Below are positions 51,905 through 60,075 of a stretch of 64,000 nt of DNA, one piece after another. Numbering within the stretch: the stretch's first letter is position 1; each line of letters begins with the position of its first letter. The notes beneath the pieces were generated by a model that was not told the origin of the DNA, did no database searches, and saw only the letters and a list, made by a program, of their open reading frames with translations. The translations under genes and the position numbers were made by a program. Origin of the DNA: Agreia sp. COWG (GTDB lineage: Bacteria > Actinomycetota > Actinomycetes > Actinomycetales > Microbacteriaceae); NCBI RefSeq assembly GCF_904528075.1, contig NZ_LR882035.1, positions 186,001 through 250,000 of the forward strand. Reading direction: 5' to 3'.

Positions 51905-53053
51905 TCAATGGTGGTGGTGCGTCTGCCACTCCGGAAACGGATCCACGTAGTTTCTCCATGCCTCGGGGCCGGCGATGAGCTCCTCCTCGTCGAGCAGGCA
52001 GGTGGACAGGGTCGACTCGAGGGCGTCGCGGTCGAGGTCGAGCCCGAAGAAGACGATCTCCTGGCCGGTGGGCGAATGGATGTCCCAGCTCAGCATGCTG
52101 GTCGGCTCGAGGTCGAGCACGTCGCCGGCGATCGACCACGAGCCGACTCGCTCGGGCCGACTCGCGAGGCGCACGAAGCCCCGCGAGCGCAGGATGTGGC
52201 CGACCTGCCGCGGCTCGAGACCGCCGATCACCGCATCGTGCAGGCGCTCGGGGTGGAACGGCCGCGGGTCGCGATAGACGAACGTGCCCATCGCATCCTG
52301 TGTCGCGAGGGGTGCCCCAGAGTTCCCGGAGCCGCTGCTCGAGAGTTCGAGCTGCCAGCCCATGGTCGCCCCGAGGCGGTGGGCGCGACCCCGAATCAGC
52401 AGCGCCTCGCGTCGCCGCCGGGAGGCGAGCTCCTCGAGCGAGAACACCGCGGTCTGCGGCGCCAGCCTGCGCAGGAATGCCGAGACCAGCGCCAGCTCGG
52501 CGGCCGCCGCGGTCGGCGAGTCTGTGAGCACGATCATGCTCGCGAACTCGAGGCGCGCGGCGAGCTGCCCCGCCGACTCGTAGTCGTAGTCGACCGGGGG
52601 GCAGGCGGTGCCTGCATCGCATGCGCCCGCTCCGCAGGCGGCGGGCTCGAACCTGAAGATGGCCGTCATGATCTCCTCGACGCTCGACACGGCGACGACG
52701 TCCTGAATGCCGGCCGGAAGGTCGGTGCGACGCTGCTCGAGCAGGCGTTCGAGAACGAGCGCGACGGCGATGACGTCGGTCGCAGGGTCGAGCAGCACGA
52801 GGGCGTCGCCGGATACTGTGCCGAGACTGCCGAGCTCACCGCTGGCTCGCGCCCTGGCCGCGTGGTGCAGCCTGTCGGCCGCTTCCATGGCGAACTCGGC
52901 GCTGTCGCCGGAGGCGAGTGCCGACGTGTCCGATTGGCGCAGCGTCAGGTGATCGCCGAGCGCCCGAGCGGCGAGCTCCGCTTCGTGCGGAGTGCTGCTC
53001 GAGATGAGGGTGACGGCCATGCCCGATATGCGCCTGTCGAATCGATCGTTCAT
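51905..53053 (-). CDS. CobW/COG0523-like protein lacking the GTPase P-loop
   Basis: A 382-residue protein. The C-terminal half is a clear CobW C-terminal domain ('FVYRDPRPFHPERLHDAVIG', 'LRSRGFVRLASRPERVGSWS', 'VDPFPEWQTHHHH'). The N-terminal half keeps the general layout of the G domain but starts 'MAVTLISSSTPHEAELAARA', without GxxGxGKT, and a Cys-rich strip 'CGAGACDAGTACPP' stands near the usual CxCC region. It is divergent from a Cys-free L36 gene with a Zur-like box between, so zinc starvation should induce it. The start may be 53053 or 53020. Confidence 0.82.
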   Translation of the reverse strand: MNDRFDRRISGMAVTLISSSTPHEAELAARALGDHLTLRQSDTSALASGDSAEFAMEAADRLHHAARARASGELGSLGTVSGDALVLLDPATDVIAVALVLERLLEQRRTDLPAGIQDVVAVSSVEEIMTAIFRFEPAACGAGACDAGTACPPVDYDYESAGQLAARLEFASMIVLTDSPTAAAAELALVSAFLRRLAPQTAVFSLEELASRRRREALLIRGRAHRLGATMGWQLELSSSGSGNSGAPLATQDAMGTFVYRDPRPFHPERLHDAVIGGLEPRQVGHILRSRGFVRLASRPERVGSWSIAGDVLDLEPTSMLSWDIHSPTGQEIVFFGLDLDRDALESTLSTCLLDEEELIAGPEAWRNYVDPFPEWQTHHHH

Positions 53054-53069
53054 AGTCCGCTACGGTATA

Positions 53070-53084
53070 TGAGAACCGTTATCA
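53070..53084. promoter_or_regulatory. Zur-like box
   Basis: TGAGAACCGTTATCA is a 7-1-7 inverted repeat with one mismatch, close to Fur/Zur-type boxes of actinobacteria. It lies between the divergent CobW-like and rpmJ genes, 16 and 19 bases from their starts, so one site could control both. Confidence 0.75.
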
Positions 53085-53103
53085 ATAACAAATGGGAGAC
53101 GCT

Positions 53104-53226
53104 ATGAAGGTCCGCAATTCGATCAAGTCCATGAAGAAGATGCCCGGCTCCCAGGTGGTCCGCCGCCGCGGCCGGGTGTTCGTCATCAACAAGCTGAACC
53201 CCCGCTTCAAGGCCCGTCAGGGCTAG
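53104..53226 (+). CDS. rpmJ: Ribosomal protein L36, cysteine-free paralogue
   Basis: A 40-residue protein beginning '[19 protein letters not shown]' and ending 'NPRFKARQG', with the basic core '[10 protein letters not shown]'. The CxxC...CxxxxH zinc ribbon of standard L36 is missing, which defines the zinc-independent form used in zinc shortage to free zinc from ribosomes. GGGAG precedes the ATG. It is too short to be caught by usual length limits. A hairpin terminator follows directly. Confidence 0.92.
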   Translation: MKVRNSIKSMKKMPGSQVVRRRGRVFVINKLNPRFKARQG

Positions 53227-53233
53227 CTGCGGC

Positions 53234-53253
53234 ACCCCGCCATGCGGCGGGGT
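53234..53253 (+). terminator. Terminator after rpmJ
   Basis: ACCCCGC and GCGGGGT form a 7-base stem around CATGCG, eight bases after the stop codon. Confidence 0.65.
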
Positions 53254-53345
53254 AGTCAGGACACCCGGCGGATGGTGTGCCGACGGCCTGCTTGCGAGAG
53301 TCGACAGTAAGACCCGTCGATCGCTCAAAGGACCAGACCATCCCC

Positions 53346-53615
53346 ATGCCTGACATCACTGAAGACAGCCATCTCGCGACGTTGGCCGGCCGGTTTCTGC
53401 GTCCTTCTCGGCTTCTCGCGAGCAGTCTCCTCGTGGCCGTCACCGTTGCATCTCTTCTGGTGTCATGCAGTTCGGTGAGCAATTCTCCCGACGACCGAGA
53501 AGATCAGGCGGCAGGTGCGTTTGGCTCGATCTCCTCAGTGTCTCGGGCATCGTCACGTGGCGATGGTCACGACCAGCTCGAATCCACCGTCTGGCGTCGG
53601 GTTGGCCAAGGCTGA
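53346..53615 (+). pseudogene. Possible lipoprotein fragment
   Basis: The frame gives an 89-residue product with a hydrophobic stretch 'LLASSLLVAVTVASLLVSC' ending in a lipobox-like 'LLVSC' and a Ser/Asp-rich sequence after it. It has no recognisable domain and its 3' end overlaps the convergent histidine-kinase gene by 63 bases, which suggests a lipoprotein gene cut short. The rest of the 53254-53552 gap shows nothing else that I can support. It may also be non-coding. Confidence 0.35.
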
Positions 53616-54650
53616 GCCCCCGTGAATGGCGGCCCTCTCGGCCAGGCCGAGGAGGCCGTGGCGGGCAGACGGCAGGTCGAGCGCCGGCAACGTCGGTGCC
53701 GAGTTGCGCACGAGCAGGGTGATGACCTTGCCTTCGACGGTTCCTGTCACGGTCGTGTGCGCACCCGGCGCGTGCTTGCGCACATTCGTCAGTCCCTCTT
53801 GAACTGCCCGATAGAGCGTGCGCTGCAAGGCGGGAGATAGCTCGTCTGGAAGGTCGATCTGGGCAGTCACGTCGAGGCCGCAGTTGGCGACGAGATCGTC
53901 GATGTCGGCCACGGTCGGCTGCGGAGTGAGCGAAACCCCGTCATCGCTCGGACCGCGCAAGACCAGGACCATCTGTCGCAACTCCTCGAGCGTGCGAGAG
54001 GCGAGTCGTCGAATGGTCAGCGACGCATCCTTGACAGAAGCGTCGCTGGAACGGACCTGCAGGGCCCCTGCCTGAACCGAGATGAGGCTGACCTGGTGCG
54101 AGACCACATCGTGCATCTCTCTGGCCAGTTGCACGCGTTCCGCTGCCCGCACCTCGTCGCCGATACGTTCTCGCTCCTGATCCCTCAGGATGCTTAGCTC
54201 GGACACACGCCGAGCCAGCTCTGTGTGGGTGCGCCCCAACAGCCCTAGCGCCGTCGGGCCGGCCGCGACCATGAGGCTGTAGATGATGTCTGGAACAGCC
54301 TCGGCGAAACTGAGTGACTCGGCCCAGAAGCTGGTGTTGCCGCAGAAGACCACGACGGCCGACACGACGATTCCGATGCGCGAGCTGCACAATGCCGCGA
54401 CCGTGTACAGGGCGATGATCGCGGCCACATTCGATGCACCGAAGAAGAGACTCGGCAGGGTGAGTGCCAGGGCGAGGTAGGGCACTCGTCGTCGCAGCAG
54501 CAGCGCGGCGGCGGCGACGATCGTGTAAATCGTGTCGGTGTCGCTCGTGCGCCAGTAGCTCAGCAATCCGTCGCTCAGCGCCAGGGCGGCCAGGAGCAGA
54601 TCGATGACAATCGCAGGGGTACGCGCGAACAAGCGGTAGGCGAGGTTCAT
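53553..54650 (-). CDS. Sensor histidine kinase, NarL/LuxR-type two-component system
   Basis: A 365-residue kinase with five or six membrane helices in the first 140 residues and no large outer domain. The HisKA_3 dimerisation helix 'VQLAREMHDVVSHQVSLISV' holds the phosphorylated His, and the ATPase part has 'AVQEGLTNVRKHAPGAHTTV' (N box) and 'ARHGLLGLAERAAIHGG' (G box). Its start overlaps the regulator's stop by four bases. Intramembrane sensors of this shape usually respond to cell-envelope or membrane conditions. Confidence 0.92.
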   Translation of the reverse strand: MNLAYRLFARTPAIVIDLLLAALALSDGLLSYWRTSDTDTIYTIVAAAALLLRRRVPYLALALTLPSLFFGASNVAAIIALYTVAALCSSRIGIVVSAVVVFCGNTSFWAESLSFAEAVPDIIYSLMVAAGPTALGLLGRTHTELARRVSELSILRDQERERIGDEVRAAERVQLAREMHDVVSHQVSLISVQAGALQVRSSDASVKDASLTIRRLASRTLEELRQMVLVLRGPSDDGVSLTPQPTVADIDDLVANCGLDVTAQIDLPDELSPALQRTLYRAVQEGLTNVRKHAPGAHTTVTGTVEGKVITLLVRNSAPTLPALDLPSARHGLLGLAERAAIHGGSALANPTPDGGFELVVTIAT

Positions 54651-55306
54651 CTTTCGCTTCTCCCGTGAGCCAGCAGTCCGGCCCGATCTGCCACCAAGGC
54701 AGCCTGAACTCGCGTCGCGACCTCGAATTTCGCCAGGATCGAGCTGACGTGGTCCTTGATGGTGCCGCCGCTGAGATGCAGCTGCGCGCCGATCTCGGTG
54801 TTCGACGATCCCTGCGCCAGAAGCAGCAGCACGTCTCGCTCTCTCGCCGTGAGCCTGGAAACCTGCAGCTTGGCCCGATCGTCGCCCACCGTGCCGAGCC
54901 CAGAATGCAGCACGGCCCGGCTCGCCTCCGCCGAGAGAACGACGCCCCCCGACGCGAGGCTGCGCACGAGGTGCGGCAGCTGCTCGGGATCGGTGTCCTT
55001 GACGAGATACCCCGAGGCCCCCTTGCGCAGGGCGTCGGCGATGTAGCTGTCGGTATCGAAGGTGGTCAGCATCGCTACAACGGGTCCACCTCCCCGGGGG
55101 TTCAGCTCGGCGAGGATGTCCAAGCCGTTGCGTCCGGGCATCCGGATGTCGAGGAGAACGACATCGGGACGAGTGGCGGCGATCAGCTCGACGGCTCCGA
55201 GACCGTCTGTTGCGCCGACCACTCTGATGTCGTCGACGGCCTCGAGAATGAACCGGAAACCGGATCGCACCAGGGCTTCGTCGTCGATGACGACAACACG
55301 GATCAT
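54647..55306 (-). CDS. NarL/FixJ family response regulator
   Basis: A 219-residue regulator: receiver domain with acidic pocket 'VVVIDDEALVRSG', phospho-acceptor Asp in 'VVLLDIRMPGRNG', Thr in 'AMLTTFD' and Lys in 'GYLVKDTDPE', then the LuxR helix-turn-helix 'LTARERDVLLLLAQGSSNTE'. The ATG at 55306 starts the receiver and has GGAG upstream. It is transcribed before its kinase and divergent from the DUF418-YceI operon, its likely target. Confidence 0.93.
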   Translation of the reverse strand: MIRVVVIDDEALVRSGFRFILEAVDDIRVVGATDGLGAVELIAATRPDVVLLDIRMPGRNGLDILAELNPRGGGPVVAMLTTFDTDSYIADALRKGASGYLVKDTDPEQLPHLVRSLASGGVVLSAEASRAVLHSGLGTVGDDRAKLQVSRLTARERDVLLLLAQGSSNTEIGAQLHLSGGTIKDHVSSILAKFEVATRVQAALVADRAGLLAHGRSER

Positions 55307-55375
55307 CGGGTCTCCATCCTCTTCGTCTCCACCGTAAGGCCCAGGAAAGCCGCGACCCGGTTCGCGCGATCGATT

Positions 55376-55459
55376 ACCCCCACCTGTCGGGGGTCTTCCC
55401 CTCGACCGGCGGGTGCTGTGGCGGCCTCTGCGGGCGAAGAGTGGAATCACCCCCACCTG
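55376..55459. promoter_or_regulatory. Repeated ACCCCCACCTG boxes in divergent promoter region
   Basis: ACCCCCACCTG occurs at 55376-55386 and 55449-55459 in the same orientation, 73 bases (about seven helical turns) apart. The first is followed by TCGGGGG so that CCCCC and GGGGG can pair. They flank the promoters of the two-component genes and of the DUF418 gene and may be response-regulator sites. Confidence 0.45.
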
Positions 55460-55478
55460 AGCCGACAGGAGTCACTCG

Positions 55479-56678
55479 ATGAGCGCGATACCCGCCACAG
55501 CCACCCTCGATCCGTCGACGCATGCCACGCAGGCGGTCGTCGGCACGCCGCGAGTCCGTGGGATCGACCTCGCCCGCGGCCTCGCCATGTTCGGAATGTT
55601 CGCGGCTCATGTCGGCCCTGATCCTGCCGTGGGGGGAATCACCGGCGCGGTGATGTTCGCAGCCGAGGGGCACTCCTCGATTCTGTTCGCGACCCTGGCC
55701 GGCATCTCGCTCGCCCTGATGACGGGCGGATCGAGCCCGAAGGGAGCCCGCGACGGCTCACGCACGAGAAGCCGTATCGCGGTGCGGGGGCTGCTCATCC
55801 TCGGCATCGGGGTCACTCTCACCGCGCTCGGTACCCCGGTGGCCGTGATCCTGGCCTACTACGGGGTCTTCTTCATTGTGGCTGTCCCGTTCTTGAGGGT
55901 CAGGGCTCGCACCCTTCTCATGGTGGCGGGGGGCTGGGCCGTGGCCGGGCCCATCGTTGCCACGCTCGTGCAGTCGTGGTGGTGGCAGTCCCCGATCGCC
56001 ACCGCGTTCGCTCGCGTCGACCCGATCTCGCTCATCTCGGGTGAAGGCCTCGACCAACTGCTGGTGACCGGTGTGTACCCCGCCATCACCTGGATGCCGT
56101 TCATCCTCGTCGGTCTCGCCGTGGGTCGCATGGATGTCGCTCGCCTTTCTCGGGCGACGCTGGGCTGGATCGGTGTCGGCCTCGCGGCAACCGCCTATGG
56201 GGCTGCGGGCCTGTCCTCCATGCTCGTGCCATCGGCAGAGCTGCAGCCGTTCTCCGGGTCCTCGTCTTCAGGATTCGACGGCGTCGATGCGTTCGGCTGG
56301 ACTCGTCTGCTTGGAGCGGAACCGCACAGCGGCTCGCCGTTCGAGATCGTCGGCGGCATCGGCGTGGCGCTCGTCGTGGTGGCGCTCTGCCTCGGCGTCG
56401 CGAACCGCTTTCCGCGGGCGACGGCCCCGGTCGCCGCGGTGGGCTCCATGTCTCTGACCATCTACTGCCTGCACGTGGTGGCGATCAACGTGTCAGGCCT
56501 GTCCGCAATGCCCGGCCCCGAGCTCTGGGTCCTCGTGACCTTCATAGCCGGCGCGATCACCGTCGCCGTGATCTGGACTCGATTCTTCAGGCGCGGCCCG
56601 CTCGAGGCCCTCGTGCACTCCACCACCCTCGCTCTCGTCACACCGTCACCCACACCCAACCGAAGGATCCACTCATGA
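55479..56678 (+). CDS. DUF418 / heparan-glucosaminide acetyltransferase-like membrane protein
   Basis: A 399-residue polytopic protein. The N-terminal 'RVRGIDLARGLAMFGMFAAH' and 'HSSILFATLAGISLALMTGG' are the signature of the acyltransferase-like family that includes YeiB and HGSNAT, followed by 'YGVFFIVAVPFLRVRARTLL' and a C-terminal DUF418-like part with 'VGSMSLTIYCLHVVAI'. About ten helices. Proposed role is acyl transfer across the membrane, not proven. AGGAG lies upstream of the ATG. Confidence 0.85.
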   Translation: MSAIPATATLDPSTHATQAVVGTPRVRGIDLARGLAMFGMFAAHVGPDPAVGGITGAVMFAAEGHSSILFATLAGISLALMTGGSSPKGARDGSRTRSRIAVRGLLILGIGVTLTALGTPVAVILAYYGVFFIVAVPFLRVRARTLLMVAGGWAVAGPIVATLVQSWWWQSPIATAFARVDPISLISGEGLDQLLVTGVYPAITWMPFILVGLAVGRMDVARLSRATLGWIGVGLAATAYGAAGLSSMLVPSAELQPFSGSSSSGFDGVDAFGWTRLLGAEPHSGSPFEIVGGIGVALVVVALCLGVANRFPRATAPVAAVGSMSLTIYCLHVVAINVSGLSAMPGPELWVLVTFIAGAITVAVIWTRFFRRGPLEALVHSTTLALVTPSPTPNRRIHS

Positions 56679-57364
56679 GAACTCGCACTATCGTCATCAT
56701 CGCCGCCGCAACCGTCGTGGTGGCCGTTGGAGCCGCCGCTGCCATCGCGGGACCCGTGATCTACCGTGATCTCGTGGTCGGACCGCCCGCTGCGGCGCCC
56801 ACAGAGGATCTCGGCGCGCTCAAGCCCAGCACGCTCACGGCCGACCAGCTTGCTGGAGACTGGAAGTCGACTCCCGAGTCGTATGCCGGCTATCGGGTGA
56901 AAGAGGTTCTGAACGGCACCGACGTCACCGTCACCGGTCGCACCCCGAAGGTGACATCGCTCGTCACGACGACCGTGGACACGGTGCAGACGGCGCAGAT
57001 CGCCGTCGATGTCGCCTCCATCACCACGCCGGAGGCCGCGCGCGACGAGTATTTTCGAACGAGCGCCATCGACACGAGCAGGTTTCCGACAGCGACCTTC
57101 ACGCTGACGGCGCCGATGAAAATCGACCCGACCACGCTCTCGAAGGCCCAGACGGTGCAGGTCGACGGCAGCCTCACTCTCAACGGAGTCACCAAGAAGG
57201 TCACCGCTCCGATCACCGTCGGCCTGAACGCAGACACGGCCGTGCTCGCCGGGACCATACCGATAACGTTCGCCGACTACGGAGTCTCGGCCCCCGACCT
57301 CGGCTTCGTCAAGGTGGAACAGGCGGGCTCCATCGAGTTCTCGCTTTCGCTTCAGAAAGCGTGA
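56675..57364 (+). CDS. YceI family protein, membrane-anchored or secreted
   Basis: A 229-residue protein with an N-terminal helix ('IVIIAAATVVVAVGAAAAIA') and a YceI lipocalin-like fold ('IAVDVASITTPEAARDEYFR', 'FPTATFTLTAPMKIDP', 'VDGSLTLNGVTKKVTAPITV'). YceI proteins bind long isoprenoid lipids in a beta-barrel. The ATG overlaps the DUF418 stop by four bases. The pair would act at the envelope under the adjacent two-component system, possibly on a lipid; that link is inference. Confidence 0.9.
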   Translation: MRTRTIVIIAAATVVVAVGAAAAIAGPVIYRDLVVGPPAAAPTEDLGALKPSTLTADQLAGDWKSTPESYAGYRVKEVLNGTDVTVTGRTPKVTSLVTTTVDTVQTAQIAVDVASITTPEAARDEYFRTSAIDTSRFPTATFTLTAPMKIDPTTLSKAQTVQVDGSLTLNGVTKKVTAPITVGLNADTAVLAGTIPITFADYGVSAPDLGFVKVEQAGSIEFSLSLQKA

Positions 57365-57380
57365 GTCCGTCATAGCGGCG

Positions 57381-57413
57381 ACCCGCGGCCGGTCGACACC
57401 GACGGCCGCGGGT
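57381..57413 (+). terminator. Terminator after yceI
   Basis: ACCCGCGGCCG and CGGCCGCGGGT form a perfect 11-base stem, 17 bases after the stop codon. Confidence 0.75.
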
Positions 57414-57478
57414 TCGTAGCTGGGAGACGACCCAACATAGGAAACAATCCGGCAACAACGCCACACTAGGCTCGGCAC

Positions 57479-59149
57479 ATGGTTGACCTGTTCGCCGGAT
57501 ACGGCGCCACACTCAGTCCCCGTAAAAACAGGGGTTCGGCGAGTGCGTGGGACGAGATGTTCCCCGAGCCCAGCTCTCTGTCGCCCGTCGAGGCTCGCGC
57601 CGCCTACAAAGACGTGTACGCCGCGCTGGCCAAGATGACGCAGGAGGAACTGCGCGGTCGAACCGATGCGTTGGCCAGCTCGTACCTGGCCCAGGGTGTC
57701 ACCTTCGACTTCGCCGGAGAAGAGCGGCCCTTTCCGCTCGACGCCGTTCCCCGGGTGATCGAGCAGAAGGAGTGGGTGAACGTCGAGGCCGGCATCAAGC
57801 AGCGTGTTCTCGCGCTCGAGGCCTTTCTCGCCGACATCTACGGCCCGCAGAACGCGGTGCGCGACGGCGTCATCCCCGCCGGGCTGATCAGTTCGTCGAG
57901 TCACTTCCACCGCCAGGCTGCGGGCATCGTCTCGGCGAACAACGTGCGCATCCAGGTCTCGGGCATCGACCTCATTCGCGACGAGAAGGGCGCCTGGCGG
58001 GTGCTCGAAGACAACGTGCGCGTGCCCAGCGGTGTGAGCTACGTCATCTCGAACCGCCGCGTCATGGCCCAGACCCTGCCAGAGCTCTTCGTCTCGATGC
58101 GGGTGCGCCCCGTCGGCGACTACCCGAACAAGCTGCTGCAGGCCCTGCGCGCATCCGCCCCGGCCGGCATCGACGACCCCAACGTCGTCGTGCTCACCCC
58201 CGGCGTGTACAACTCGGCCTACTTCGAGCACACCCTGCTCGCCCGCCTCATGGGCGTCGAGCTCGTCGAGGGGCGCGACCTCTTCTGCTCGGGCGGCAGG
58301 GTCTGGATGCGCACCACTGCCGGTCCGATGAGGGTCGACGTGATCTATCGCCGGGTCGACGACGAGTACCTCGACCCGCTGCAGTTCCGGGCCGACAGCC
58401 AGCTCGGTTCGCCGGGCATCATGATGGCCGCGCGGCTCGGCAACGTGACCATCGCCAACGCGGTCGGCAACGGAGTCGCGGACGACAAGCTCGTCTATAC
58501 CTACCTGCCCGACCTGATCGAGTACTACCTCGGCGAGAAGGCGATCATCCCGAACGTCGATACGTGGAGGCTGGAAGATCCGGCATCGCTCGAAGAGGTG
58601 CTCGACCGCCTCGACGAGCTCGTCGTGAAGCCGGTCGACGGATCCGGCGGCAAGGGCCTCGTGGTCGGGCCCGCGGCATCCAAGACCGAGCTCGAGACGC
58701 TGCGCAAGCGGCTGCTCGAAGACCCGCGCGGATGGATCGCGCAGCCCGTCGTGCAGCTCTCGACCATTCCGACGCTCGTCGAAGACGGGATGCGCCCGCG
58801 GCACGCCGATCTGCGCCCGTTCGCGGTGAACGACGGCAGCGACGTGTGGGTGCTGCCCGGCGGTCTCACCCGCGTCGCGCTTCCCGAGGGTGAGCTCGTG
58901 GTGAACTCCAGCCAGGGCGGCGGCTCGAAGGACACGTGGGTCATCGGACTCGAGCCCGACTTCCTGCACGAGTCCTCGGCGCGCAACATCCAGGGTCTCG
59001 TGGCCGACCAGGCGGCGAACACGCAGTCGATCCCGATCGTGGGTAAGCACGCGGTAGATCACTCACCGCAGGACAAGCCGCAGAACCAGGACCAGCAGCA
59101 ACAGCAGCAGCAGGTTGCGCAGAACGCCGAGGGGGCAGACGAATGCTGA
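57479..59149 (+). CDS. Circularly permuted ATP-grasp protein
   Basis: A 556-residue protein of the permuted ATP-grasp family (Pfam CP_ATPgrasp types), predicted to form peptide or amide bonds with ATP. Visible blocks are 'RVLEDNVRVPSGVSYVISNR', 'DVIYRRVDDEYLDPLQF', 'LDELVVKPVDGSGGKGLVVG' and 'RPFAVNDGSDVWVLPGGLTR'. The C-terminus ends in a Gln-rich tail with seven consecutive Gln residues. It is first in a three-gene operon with alpha-E and transglutaminase-like proteins; the same set is known in Mycobacterium (Rv2411c-Rv2409c). No product is known. Confidence 0.9.
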   Translation: MVDLFAGYGATLSPRKNRGSASAWDEMFPEPSSLSPVEARAAYKDVYAALAKMTQEELRGRTDALASSYLAQGVTFDFAGEERPFPLDAVPRVIEQKEWVNVEAGIKQRVLALEAFLADIYGPQNAVRDGVIPAGLISSSSHFHRQAAGIVSANNVRIQVSGIDLIRDEKGAWRVLEDNVRVPSGVSYVISNRRVMAQTLPELFVSMRVRPVGDYPNKLLQALRASAPAGIDDPNVVVLTPGVYNSAYFEHTLLARLMGVELVEGRDLFCSGGRVWMRTTAGPMRVDVIYRRVDDEYLDPLQFRADSQLGSPGIMMAARLGNVTIANAVGNGVADDKLVYTYLPDLIEYYLGEKAIIPNVDTWRLEDPASLEEVLDRLDELVVKPVDGSGGKGLVVGPAASKTELETLRKRLLEDPRGWIAQPVVQLSTIPTLVEDGMRPRHADLRPFAVNDGSDVWVLPGGLTRVALPEGELVVNSSQGGGSKDTWVIGLEPDFLHESSARNIQGLVADQAANTQSIPIVGKHAVDHSPQDKPQNQDQQQQQQQVAQNAEGADEC

Positions 59150-60075
59150 GCCGCATCGCCGAGAGCCTGTTCTGGATCGGCCGCTACATCGAGCGCAGTG
59201 ACGGAACCGCGCGCATCCTCGACGTGCACCTACAACTGCTGCTCGAGGACCCGTGGATCGAGGAGGACGTCGCCTGCCGATCGCTGCTGGCGCTCATGGG
59301 CAGCGAGGTTCCCGACATCGAGCGCGAGCTCACGCGACAAGACGTGCTGGCGACCCTCGCGGTCGACCGCACCCATCCGGCATCCATCGCCTATTCGCTC
59401 GGGGCGGCCCGCGAGAATGCCCGCCGCGCCCGCGAGATCGTCTCGACCGAGCTGTGGGAGTGCCTCAACACGACCCGCGCCAAGATGCCCCGGCGCATCG
59501 CGGCAGAGAAGACGCACGAGTTCTTCGGCTGGGTGCGTGAGCGGGCCGCGCTCGCGGTGGGCATCGTCGAATCGGGTACGAGCCGCGACGAGGCCTGGCA
59601 CTTCTTCAACCTGGGACGCTCGCTCGAGCAGGCCGACATGACGGCCAGGCTGCTGGCGACGAGGAGCCTCACCGAGGCATCCGGCCCGAGTTGGACGACC
59701 ATTCTGCGGTCGTGCGGCGCCTACGAGACGTATCTGCGCACCTATCGGGGCGTGCCGTCGGCACGCAATGCGGCCGAGTTCCTGCTGCTCGACCGACTGT
59801 TTCCACGCTCGATCATCTTCTCCGTCTCTCGGGCAGAGGAGTCGCTGCGCAGCATCGAGCCGCGCAACGGCCGAGTCGGAGTGACCGACAACGCGCAACG
59901 GCTGCTCGGACAGATTCGAAGCCAGCTCGAATACCGGCCGATCATGGACATTCTGCACGAGCTGCCGAAGCACATGGACAGCGTGCAAGACGCCACGTCG
60001 ACCGCGTCGGAGGCGATCCGCATGCGCTACTTCCCCACCAACGCCGCCCCTTCCTGGACGGGAGAGAACACATGA
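59143..60075 (+). CDS. Alpha-E domain protein
   Basis: A 310-residue all-helical protein beginning 'MLSRIAESLFWIGRYIERSD', the signature of the alpha-E family, with 'LGAARENARRAREIVSTELW' and 'FFNLGRSLEQADMTARLLAT' later. Its start overlaps the ATP-grasp stop by seven bases and its stop overlaps the transglutaminase start by four. Alpha-E proteins always accompany such ATP-grasp proteins and may hold the substrate. Confidence 0.92.
   Translation: MLSRIAESLFWIGRYIERSDGTARILDVHLQLLLEDPWIEEDVACRSLLALMGSEVPDIERELTRQDVLATLAVDRTHPASIAYSLGAARENARRAREIVSTELWECLNTTRAKMPRRIAAEKTHEFFGWVRERAALAVGIVESGTSRDEAWHFFNLGRSLEQADMTARLLATRSLTEASGPSWTTILRSCGAYETYLRTYRGVPSARNAAEFLLLDRLFPRSIIFSVSRAEESLRSIEPRNGRVGVTDNAQRLLGQIRSQLEYRPIMDILHELPKHMDSVQDATSTASEAIRMRYFPTNAAPSWTGENT

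Noticed and set aside
56462..59062. 866-codon minus-strand frame opposite yceI and the ATP-grasp gene
   Set aside because: It crosses two clear plus-strand genes and a terminator and has shadow composition.
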